Made by a program: the position numbers and the translations under genes. Below the pieces are notes generated by a model. The model made no database searches. It was given only the letters and a program-made list of their open reading frames with translations, and was not told the origin of the DNA. Shown here in pieces: positions 1-4,289 of a stretch of DNA of 6,149 nt. Source of the stretch: Verrucomicrobiota bacterium (GTDB lineage: Bacteria > Verrucomicrobiota > Verrucomicrobiia > Chthoniobacterales > UBA10450); assembly GCA_003219335.1 (NCBI GenBank), contig QHOF01000194.1, positions 11,619 to 17,767 of the forward strand, written 5' to 3'. Numbering within the stretch: the first letter of the stretch is position 1; each line of letters opens with the position of its first letter.

Positions 1-171
1 GCTTATCGTGCGCCGCTTGTGCTGTATTACATGGAAGATTTGCCTTACAAGCAGATCGCTGAAGTATTGCAGATTCCGCTGGGAACTGTGCAATCGCGAA
101 TTGCGCGTGCGAAGGTCCGACTCTTTCAGCTCTTGAACGAAACCGCGCCTCCAATCAAGCAGACCCAATGA
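1..171 (+). CDS. ECF-type RNA polymerase sigma factor, C-terminal end (5' end outside window)
   Basis: The frame is open from base 1 to TGA at 169-171 and encodes the last 56 residues of a sigma-70 family factor. Residues 10-40 form the region 4 helix-turn-helix that contacts the -35 element: YYMEDLPYKQIAEVLQIPLG followed by TVQSRIARAKVRL, with the typical pattern 'Y.QIAE.L..P.GTV.SR..RA...L'. The rest of the protein (region 2) lies to the left of the window. The stop overlaps the start of the next gene as ATGA (168-171), so the two are translationally coupled. This is the usual arrangement of an ECF sigma factor with its anti-sigma regulator. Family assignment is firm; the target regulon cannot be read from here. 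Confidence 0.93.
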   Translation, partial: AYRAPLVLYYMEDLPYKQIAEVLQIPLGTVQSRIARAKVRLFQLLNETAPPIKQTQ

Positions 172-791
172 CGAACGACGAAGCCAAACAGAAATTGCTG
201 CTTTATCGCGGTGCGATTGATGACGCCGATCCTCAATTCGCAGAAGCTCTGGCGGACGCGCGCCGGGATCCGGAGCTTGCGGAATGGTTGCGCCAGCAGA
301 ACAGCGCGTACAATGCGATCCGAGCGAAACTTCGCGAGATTGAGCCGCCGCGCGACCTCGCGGAGACAATTATTCGACGACCCGCGATTCCATTTCATCG
401 AGATTGGACCCAATTACTCAAGCTTGCCGCCGTCGTAATTGTCTCCGCGAGCGTTACGGCTGTAGCGCTGAAAGTATTGCAGCGCCAAAACCGGCCGGGC
501 GCGCAAGGCCGGGAAATCCTTGTAAGAGGCGAAGTGCTCGATATGACGTGTTACATCGCGTATAACTTGAGTGGACCGGAGCACGCGCAGTGCGCAAGAG
601 ACTGCATTCGAAATGGTCTGCCGGTCGGGATTAAAGGCGAAAACGGCAAGGTCTATTTGCTCGTGGGGAAAACCAAACCGGTGAACGCCGAACTCGCTGA
701 CTACGCCGCGAAAATCGTGACAATCAAAGGTAAGGAAAGTCTCCGCGACGGATTCGCACAACTGCAGGTCGAAGAAATTAGAAAATTCTGA
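168..791 (+). CDS. Putative membrane anti-sigma factor with Cys-containing extracytoplasmic domain
   Basis: This 207-residue protein starts with the ATG that overlaps the sigma factor stop. Three parts are visible. Residues 1-80 form a charged, helix-rich cytoplasmic region without cysteines, so there is no zinc-binding HxxxCxxC anti-sigma motif. Residues 83-104 (LLKLAAVVIVSASVTAVALKVL) form one membrane helix. Residues 115-207 form an outer domain with GEVLDMTCYI, then HAQCARDCIRNGLPVGI, then a beta-rich stretch (KVYLLVG, KIVTIKG). C128, H139, C142 and C146 could bind metal or form disulphides. Coupling to the sigma gene and the topology support an anti-sigma role; similarity to known anti-sigma domains is not obvious by eye. 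The outer domain resembles a small Cys-containing domain (CY...H..CA..C...G.P.G) found in other secreted proteins. Sensing of metal, redox or envelope state is inference. Confidence 0.7.
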   Translation: MTNDEAKQKLLLYRGAIDDADPQFAEALADARRDPELAEWLRQQNSAYNAIRAKLREIEPPRDLAETIIRRPAIPFHRDWTQLLKLAAVVIVSASVTAVALKVLQRQNRPGAQGREILVRGEVLDMTCYIAYNLSGPEHAQCARDCIRNGLPVGIKGENGKVYLLVGKTKPVNAELADYAAKIVTIKGKESLRDGFAQLQVEEIRKF

Positions 792-845
792 CACTAGCCG
801 CGGCATCGATTCGAAGCAGATGTTCTCTCGCTAAAGGCTAAGAAC

Positions 846-1361
846 GTGAATGTGACAGTGTCGCTGATTACAACTTATCTCGAGATGCGATCGCCGGAGC
901 AGTTGCGACCGAAGCGCACAGATGCGCGGTTTCAAGTGCGCGAAGAGACAGAACCTAATTGGGTTTTCAATCGCGATCTTTATTTTCGTGTCGGCGAACA
1001 GTGGCACTGGATCGACAAACGACCGTGGACGGATGAGCAATGGAGAGAGTACGCGGCCGCGCCTGAGCTGCGAACGTTCGCCGCGTGCTACGATGACGCG
1101 CTCGCAGGTTATTACGAGCTGCGTTATGACATGGAAGGCGGAGTCGAGATCGTGTACTTCGGTTTGTTACCTGAGTTTATCGGTCGCGGTTTGGGCGGCG
1201 CATTGCTCACAAGCGCAATCGAACAAGCCTGGTCCCGCCGTGGCGGGATCGCACCCAAGCGTGTCTGGGTGCATACGTGCAATCGCGATCATCCGCAGGC
1301 GCTCGCGAATTATCAGGCGCGCAGCATGGTCGTTTACAAGGTCGAGGAAACTTCAGGCTAA
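846..1361 (+). CDS. GNAT family N-acetyltransferase
   Basis: This 171-residue protein belongs to the acetyl-CoA dependent GNAT superfamily. The core is VEIVYFGLLPEFIGRGLGGA (residues 100-119), where R114-G-L-G-G is the pyrophosphate-binding motif A of the family. It is followed by the helix LLTSAIEQAW and the strand RVWVHTCNRDHPQALANYQ, which is typical of a subgroup with HTC..DHP.AL.NY. The start is GTG at 846, about 8 nt after AAAGG (833-837). GTG 852, GTG 858 and ATG 885 are in frame, but 885 would remove the TTYLEMRSPEQLRP segment that I remember as conserved in the subgroup. Two oddities are visible: residues 130-135 (SRRGGI) look like an in-frame insertion that coincides with a 14-bp palindrome, and the usual Gly after 'YxxR' near the end is Ser (QARSM). 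The substrate is unknown. It lies 54 nt after the putative anti-sigma gene and may be co-transcribed with it. Confidence 0.85.
   Translation: MNVTVSLITTYLEMRSPEQLRPKRTDARFQVREETEPNWVFNRDLYFRVGEQWHWIDKRPWTDEQWREYAAAPELRTFAACYDDALAGYYELRYDMEGGVEIVYFGLLPEFIGRGLGGALLTSAIEQAWSRRGGIAPKRVWVHTCNRDHPQALANYQARSMVVYKVEETSG
1234..1247 (+). repeat. 14-bp palindromic repeat inside the GNAT gene (copy 1)
   Basis: CCCGCCGTGGCGGG is a perfect inverted repeat (CCCGCC/GGCGGG around GT). Here the stem can extend outward by T-A, G.T and G-C. The identical 14 bases occur at 4151-4164 in non-coding DNA. In the GNAT frame it spans codons 130-134 (S-R-R-G-G). Confidence 0.75.
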
Positions 1362-1383
1362 ACAACGAAAATCATTGATGAGC

Positions 1384-1445
1384 CGCCTCGCTCTGTCGAG
1401 GCGTTCGGCTGTAGCGGCAACTGTGTCAGCTGGCTTGCAATGCAA
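1384..1445 (+). repeat. Extragenic palindromic element between GNAT and cupin genes
   Basis: The 124-nt gap between the GNAT stop and the cupin start holds a perfect 7-bp hairpin, CGCCTCG-CTCTGT-CGAGGCG (1384-1403). It is followed by GCTGTAGCGGC (1408-1418), which recurs exactly at 1985-1995, and by a small palindrome TTGCAATGCAA (1435-1445). No T-run follows the hairpin, so an intrinsic terminator is unlikely. It looks like a member of a dispersed intergenic repeat family, which is an inference from the shared 11-mer. Confidence 0.5.
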
Positions 1446-1470
1446 GGGACAGCGAGCAATCATCGTATAA

Positions 1471-1477
1471 GAAAGGA
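1471..1477 (+). promoter_or_regulatory. Ribosome binding site that decides the cupin start
   Basis: GAAAGGA lies 2 nt before ATG 1480 but 8 nt before the in-frame ATG 1486. Normal spacing favours 1486, giving a product that begins MNKWRSF, a typical signal peptide n-region. Confidence 0.6.
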
Positions 1478-1485
1478 AAATGCAG

Positions 1486-1896
1486 ATGAATAAGTGGAGG
1501 AGCTTCTGTCTCGGGTTCGCGATTTTGCTCATTGGTTTGAACGCGATGGCGCAGGAACAGAGTGTGATAAAGCCGCGGTTACTCTTGAGCGAGATCGTTC
1601 AAGGAATGCCGAAGGGCGAGCGGCAGGAGGTGCGCGTTCTCACGGCGAGCTTCCGACCGGGCGACAAGACGATGCTCCATACACACCGCTTCCCGGTCAC
1701 TGTCTATGTCTTGGAAGGGGTATTCACGTTGGAAATGGAGGGAAGCGAGCCAGTCACTGTGAAAGCTGGCCAAGCGACGACAATGCCGCCGCACGTGAAA
1801 ATGACGGGTTATAACCGCAGTAGCACCGATCCATTGCGGCTGGTGCTCTTCAATGTGAGTGACCCAGACACACCATACCTTGACCCGGTGCATTAG
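1486..1896 (+). CDS. Secreted single-domain cupin protein
   Basis: This protein of 136 residues from ATG 1486 could also start at ATG 1480, adding two residues. The N-terminus is a signal peptide: Lys/Arg, then SFCLGFAILLIGLNAMA with an A-x-A-type cleavage site just before QEQ. The mature part is one small cupin barrel. Motif 1 reads GDKTMLHTHRFPVTVYVLEG, with the HxH metal ligands and the closing YVLEG; the usual Glu ligand between them is Thr, which would weaken or change metal binding. Motif 2 is approximated by GQATTMPPHVKMTGYN, with a His in a slightly shifted position. The product is expected in the periplasm or outside the cell. Single-domain cupins of this sort bind small ligands or act as simple isomerases or dioxygenases; no substrate can be assigned. 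It is the last gene of the left + strand group, and a terminator-like hairpin lies 147 nt downstream. Confidence 0.83.
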   Translation: MNKWRSFCLGFAILLIGLNAMAQEQSVIKPRLLLSEIVQGMPKGERQEVRVLTASFRPGDKTMLHTHRFPVTVYVLEGVFTLEMEGSEPVTVKAGQATTMPPHVKMTGYNRSSTDPLRLVLFNVSDPDTPYLDPVH

Positions 1897-1984
1897 CCTG
1901 TCGCTGAGGGGGGCGTACTGCGGAGCGCATTGCCGGCGCGCCGTGGTGAACGCCTTCCGGCGAACGCTCAACATCGAATGAAGA

Positions 1985-2040
1985 GCTGTAGCGGCCGTTG
2001 TCCCAGCGGCAATTCCGGGGAGCGTACGCGCCTCGCGTGC
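1985..2040 (+). repeat. Twin-hairpin extragenic repeat upstream of the DUF2283 gene
   Basis: The element opens with GCTGTAGCGGC (1985-1995), identical to 1408-1418. Two hairpins of the same geometry follow: GCCGTTG-TCC-CAGCGGC (1994-2010) and GTACGCG-CCT-CGCGTGC (2024-2040). Each has a 7-bp stem with one G.T wobble and a 3-nt loop. Further left in the same gap is the palindrome CGGCGCGCCG (1934-1943). No plausible protein is seen in 1897-2092 on either strand. Confidence 0.55.
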
Positions 2041-2042
2041 TG

Positions 2043-2075
2043 GTGACGGCACCCTCGCCGTCACGGACTTTTTTT
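2043..2075 (+). terminator. Intrinsic terminator-like hairpin with T-run
   Basis: A perfect 8-bp stem, GTGACGGC (2043-2050) and GCCGTCAC (2057-2064) around ACCCTC, is followed after GGAC by seven Ts (2069-2075). This fits a rho-independent terminator for + strand transcripts coming from the cupin gene. The hairpin may also belong to the neighbouring repeat cluster and have been co-opted. Confidence 0.6.
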
Positions 2076-2092
2076 GGTAAACTCGAACACTA
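2076..2092 (+). promoter_or_regulatory. Possible -10 region and leaderless start of the DUF2283 gene
   Basis: Only 17 nt separate the T-run from ATG 2093, and they contain no Shine-Dalgarno sequence. TAAACT (2078-2083) matches the -10 consensus at four of six positions and would place the transcript start at about 2090-2093, that is, a leaderless or nearly leaderless mRNA. No good -35 is seen at 16-18 nt. Weak evidence. Confidence 0.25.
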
Positions 2093-2425
2093 ATGACTGC
2101 TGGATCGTCACCGGGCATTGGGAAGAGTGGCCGTAAACGTTTCGTGATCCCCATCACTCCGCCGCCGGTCGTGGAAATCGATACCGAGGCCACCGCCGCA
2201 TATATTCGGCTTCGCGAGGGGAAGGTTGCGCGAACTGAACGGTATGATTCCGAAAAAGGGTTGGTCATGCTCGACTTCGACGTCAGGGACAATGTGATCG
2301 GCATTGAAGTTGTCGGGTTACAGGAGTTCAGCATCCGCGAATTGATCAAACAGCTTCCGATCAGGGCGAGCGATGCGGTTCTCAATCACACCCGCTACGT
2401 CTCCGCTGACTTGCAGCCTGCGTAG
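2093..2425 (+). CDS. DUF2283 domain-containing protein
   Basis: This 110-residue protein has its DUF2283 core at about residues 26-80. VEIDTEATAAYIRLREGKVA corresponds to the family's 'D.eadalYi.l..g.v..T', VMLDFDVRDNVIGIEVVG to 'v.vD.D..g.viGIEil'. DUF2283 proteins are small, often near 60-80 residues; the function of the family is unknown, and they are sometimes discussed as partners of small toxin-like genes. Here there is an extra N-terminal stretch of about 25 residues (Gly/Ser/Lys then IPITPPP) and a C-terminal tail of about 30 residues. No small partner gene lies beside it: a hairpin cluster is upstream and the convergent methyltransferase gene downstream, so it looks like a solitary gene. 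No leader peptide or membrane segment is present. Confidence 0.8.
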   Translation: MTAGSSPGIGKSGRKRFVIPITPPPVVEIDTEATAAYIRLREGKVARTERYDSEKGLVMLDFDVRDNVIGIEVVGLQEFSIRELIKQLPIRASDAVLNHTRYVSADLQPA

Positions 2426-2433
2426 CATCTACC

Positions 2434-2461
2434 AATCACGATTCACTAATCACCATTCACT
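2434..2461 (+). repeat. 14-bp tandem repeat, two units
   Basis: AATCACGATTCACT (2434-2447) is followed directly by AATCACCATTCACT (2448-2461), with one mismatch. It lies in the 54-nt gap between the converging DUF2283 and methyltransferase genes. No terminator hairpin was seen in that gap. Confidence 0.6.
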
Positions 2462-2479
2462 TTCGCTTAATCCCTGGTC

Positions 2480-3427
2480 TTACGTGGCGTGAGTTACCGC
2501 CGAAGAGTTCTCGGTTCGCTTGTAACACCATTGCGATCGAGCTGCGTCACTAGGCGCTGGTCTGCGTAGCGGATTGATTGCGGAGCAGGCAGATGCCGGA
2601 CCACGGGCGGGAGCCTTGCTTGCCCTGCGAATCTCGGGCAAGAATGAGAGAAGACGCAACCAGGGAGTGAGGCGCTTCAGTCGCGCGGCAGTCTTTAACG
2701 TTGAGCGAACGTCAACCACGTCCCATCCATGCGCCGTGAAGAACCCGGGACCCTCCTCCGGCGCAAACTTGAACTCGGCCTTCCCTTCCCTGATTTGCTC
2801 GCCCATGCCCTTCCGCAGCATCTTCAGCAAGCCAGGCGACGCAATATCGATGATCCAGTGATGAAAGGTGGGTACGGCCGCGAGGTCCTGCGCTAGAGAC
2901 GCGACCTCGTTGCGCGAGAAGTAAATCAGCAATCCTTCCGTGATGATGAGGACGTTCTTCGCGGTACCACCAAGCGCGGCGAAAAGCTGGCGGCGCGCAG
3001 CGACATCGGATAAATCGAGGCGCACGCGATCGAGAATGCAGGCCGGCGTCTCGCCACGAAGAATCTCCTCTTTATAATCCAGGATTCCCGGCAGATCGAC
3101 TTCGATCCAATGAAGCGATGCTGGCAAATTCATTCGATAGGGACGCGCGTCGAGGCCGGCAGCCAGGTTGACGACCATATCGACGCCCTCCCTGACCTGC
3201 TGCTTGATGAATTCGTCGTATGCATAAGTGCGTGTGATCCAGGCCCACGTTGCGCGCTCGCTGAAAGGCATTGATTTCGCGATCTGGTCGCCGCGCTCGC
3301 CGGCGAGGCGCCGCGCGAATGGATCGCGGAAAACGGCATCGGGCCGTTCCGTTTCGCGGGCGCGGTAAATGGCCGCGAGGAGCGCGGTGTCGGAGATGTT
3401 GCGGACGAGGGGTTCGCGGGTCCTCAT
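2480..3427 (-). CDS. Class I SAM-dependent methyltransferase (TIGR00027/LCM family), C-terminus frameshifted
   Basis: This 315-codon frame belongs to the leucine carboxyl methyltransferase-like (PPM1/TIGR00027) group of putative methyltransferases. Visible marks are SDTALLAAIYRARETERPDA at residues 12-31, the SAM-binding motif I VVNLAAGLDARPYR (85-98), the acidic EVDLP (109-113), the loop RLDLSD (136-141) and ITEGLLIYF (162-170). The natural substrate of the bacterial group is mostly unknown. Residues 1-265 follow the family well. From residue 266 the protein turns into Arg/Ala/Pro-rich sequence with no family likeness and runs 50 residues to TAA. In the -1 frame, starting at 2633, the expected ending appears. 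The likely cause is loss of one base near 2633-2636, with an ancestral length of about 292 residues. No clear ribosome binding site precedes ATG 3427. It converges on the DUF2283 gene. Confidence 0.85.
   Translation of the reverse strand: MRTREPLVRNISDTALLAAIYRARETERPDAVFRDPFARRLAGERGDQIAKSMPFSERATWAWITRTYAYDEFIKQQVREGVDMVVNLAAGLDARPYRMNLPASLHWIEVDLPGILDYKEEILRGETPACILDRVRLDLSDVAARRQLFAALGGTAKNVLIITEGLLIYFSRNEVASLAQDLAAVPTFHHWIIDIASPGLLKMLRKGMGEQIREGKAEFKFAPEEGPGFFTAHGWDVVDVRSTLKTAARLKRLTPWLRLLSFLPEIRRASKAPARGPASACSAINPLRRPAPSDAARSQWCYKRTENSSAVTHAT
2550..2633 (-). other. Displaced family-type C-terminus of the methyltransferase (other frame)
   Basis: Read on the minus strand from 2633 to the TAG at 2552-2550, this frame gives D-S, then QGKQGSRPWSGICLLRN, then a short tail. 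I recognise the 'QGSRPWSG.CLL' ending as typical of this methyltransferase group. Restoring one base within GA[G]GAT would join LPE (residues 263-265) to DSQGKQGSRPW without a gap. Confidence 0.75.
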
Positions 3428-3484
3428 TCTGATAGCTTACCGCGATTTCGATCACTGTCCGACTCTGCGATTGGCCTTCATACC

Positions 3485-3507
3485 CTTCTTACTTCTTACC
3501 TTCTTAC
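3485..3507 (+). repeat. Short pyrimidine tandem repeat
   Basis: Three units of about 8 nt, CTTCTTA (3485-3491), CTTCTTAC (3492-3499) and CTTCTTAC (3500-3507), form a C/T-rich tract just left of hydrolase remnant A. It may mark a rearrangement or slippage site; nothing more can be said. Confidence 0.5.
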
Positions 3508-3523
3508 TCCTCATCAATACCGT

Positions 3524-3696
3524 TTGCCCTACTACTGGTATCTGGACCCTGCCAGGCAAGAGGAATTCAATCGCAACATCGAGTCGCTCGCGAAAACTCG
3601 CGAGTCATCGAACTGCATGACACCAACCACTACGTGTTCATAGTAGACGAAGCGTTGGTCGTTCGAGAAATGCGCAAGTTCTTGCTTGATGAATGA
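3524..3696 (+). pseudogene. Alpha/beta-hydrolase-like gene remnant, copy A (3' part, frameshifted)
   Basis: From 3524 the frame reads LPYYWYLDPARQEEF then NRNIESLAK, which looks like genuine coding sequence. At about 3587-3594 it is interrupted, and from 3595 a different frame carries NSRVIELHDTNHYVF then IVDEALVVREMRKFLLDE to TGA at 3694-3696. Compared with copy B, 37 nt are missing at the break, which explains the frame change. The His in 'DTNHYVF', followed by a 'VREM..FL' helix, resembles the catalytic-His end of alpha/beta hydrolases; the family call rests on this short end only. No 5' half, no P-loop or nucleophile elbow and no start are present, so it is a dead fragment. The stretch 3428-3523 to its left holds no recognisable gene. 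Confidence 0.7.
3560..3696 (+). repeat. Direct repeat, copy A of the hydrolase 3' end
   Basis: This is the unit shared with 3930-4103. The two match over GAATTCAATCGC.ACATCGA.TCG, diverge at the 37-nt gap, and then match at 99 of 102 positions (3595-3696 against 4002-4103, counted by eye), including the stop codon. Similarity ends right after the stop. Confidence 0.85.
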
Positions 3697-3703
3697 ATGT
3701 TGC

Positions 3704-3802
3704 TCATGTGCCGACGATCAGCGCTCCTTCGGCGAGGAAGGCTTTGCCAAGGCGATTAGCCGCTAGGCGGAAATTATCGTTCACGAGCGCTAGGAAATGA
3801 GA
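3704..3802 (-). other. Possible short gene fragment between the hydrolase remnants
   Basis: On the minus strand this stretch is open between two TGA codons and ends with NDNFRLAANRLGKAFLAEG, then ALIVGT and a stop. The composition is protein-like rather than random. It has no start codon of its own after the upstream stop except through GTG (L-V region). I do not recognise the family; it may be the tail of a decayed gene or chance. Confidence 0.25.
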
Positions 3803-3897
3803 TCAACTATGAGACCGATGCTCAAATCGCTTTGCGTTTTCTCCTTCATCCTGTTGCTACTCTCGGTCAGGCTTTCTATTCTCCAACGACCTAACCC

Positions 3898-3922
3898 TAC
3901 AAGGCAGGACTGTTGCCTTGTA
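3898..3922 (+). repeat. 9-bp inverted repeat at the deletion junction of remnant B
   Basis: TACAAGGCA (3898-3906) and TGCCTTGTA (3914-3922) are perfect complements around the loop GGACTGT. The hairpin lies exactly between the signal-peptide piece and the 3' piece of remnant B. No T-run follows, so it is not a standard terminator. Confidence 0.7.
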
Positions 3923-3929
3923 ACAATTC

Positions 3930-4103
3930 AAGGAATTCAATCGCGACATCGATTCGTGGGCCAGAAAATCCGCAATCCAGCGCTTCCGCTCAGGCGTAAA
4001 GAACTCGCGAGTCATCGAACTGCACGACACCAACCACTACGTGTTCATAGTAGACGAAGCGTTGGTCGTTCGAGAAATGCGCAAGTTCTTGCTCGAAGAA
4101 TGA
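3930..4103 (+). repeat. Direct repeat, copy B of the hydrolase 3' end
   Basis: This partner of 3560-3696 is 37 nt longer, keeps one open frame throughout, and includes the SWARKSAIQRFRSGVK segment that copy A lacks. Confidence 0.85.
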
Positions 4104-4150
4104 AGTGCCTATGCGTGGATGATGCTGCGCAACGATCCCCATGGAGTTTA

Positions 4151-4164
4151 CCCGCCGTGGCGGG
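4151..4164 (+). repeat. 14-bp palindromic repeat (copy 2, intergenic)
   Basis: CCCGCCGTGGCGGG is identical to 1234-1247 in the GNAT gene. It lies in the 186-nt gap 4104-4289 between remnant B and the 3' end of the STAND genes. No gene is supported in that gap. It also holds two copies of TTCGGATT (4216-4223, 4230-4237). Confidence 0.7.
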
Positions 4165-4289
4165 CTTCCAGAAACCGGTTGCCTTCTCCGCGCCAAAATA
4201 AGGGTTCACCATTAATTCGGATTATGATTTTCGGATTTCAGTCCGGACAAGAGCGATCGAACCTTGTGTGAAAACATTGATCGGACTGG

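Larger units (their letters stand above)
3797..4103 (+). pseudogene. Alpha/beta-hydrolase-like gene remnant, copy B (signal-peptide start and 3' end, middle missing)
   Basis: ATG 3797 (or in-frame ATG 3809 or 3818) opens a signal-peptide-like stretch: MLKSLCVFSFILLLLSVRLS then ILQRP. That frame soon turns into unlikely sequence. From 3924, in another frame, after TAA at 3921-3923, comes QFKEFNRDIDSWARKSA, then IQRFRSGVKNSRVIELHD, TNHYVFIVDEALVVREMRKF and LLEE to TGA 4101-4103. The 5' and 3' ends fit one secreted hydrolase of perhaps 300 residues whose central part, including any nucleophile elbow, has been lost; the family length is a general expectation. A hairpin sits at the junction (3898-3922). 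The same direction and the short gap to copy A suggest an old tandem pair. Confidence 0.6.

Noticed and set aside
414..806. Minus-strand open frame opposite the anti-sigma gene
   Set aside because: It lies wholly opposite a gene supported by coupling, a membrane helix and a domain pattern; it has no motif of its own.
922..1470. Second + strand frame over the GNAT gene, running into the gap
   Set aside because: The GNAT motif A and HTC..DHP motif lie in the other frame; this one has shadow composition.
1435..1471. TTGCAA ... TATAAG as a cupin promoter
   Set aside because: The spacing is 25 nt, far from the usual 17, and TATAAG touches the ribosome binding site, so a transcript from it would lack that site.
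1579..2385. Long open frame on the minus strand (268 codons)
   Set aside because: It runs across the cupin gene, the hairpin cluster and the DUF2283 gene on the opposite strand, has no recognisable domain and is Arg/Ser-rich; it is a shadow of GC-rich coding DNA.
3369..3620. + strand open frame over the methyltransferase start and remnant A
   Set aside because: It crosses the methyltransferase 5' end in antisense, then reads remnant A in a wrong frame.
4119..4271. 50-codon open frame starting ATGATG
   Set aside because: It has no ribosome binding site and no family likeness, and it spans the palindromic repeat; probably chance, though it continues the frame of remnant B after its stop.
4240..4287. 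AGTCCG/CGGACT inverted repeat as terminator of the STAND genes
   Set aside because: The arms are only 6 bp with a 36-nt spacer and no T-run follows on the minus strand.
3428..4289. Mobile element or CRISPR array in the gene-poor stretch
   Set aside because: The direct repeats are two copies of a decaying coding sequence, not regularly spaced short repeats; no transposase, terminal inverted repeats or target duplication was found.
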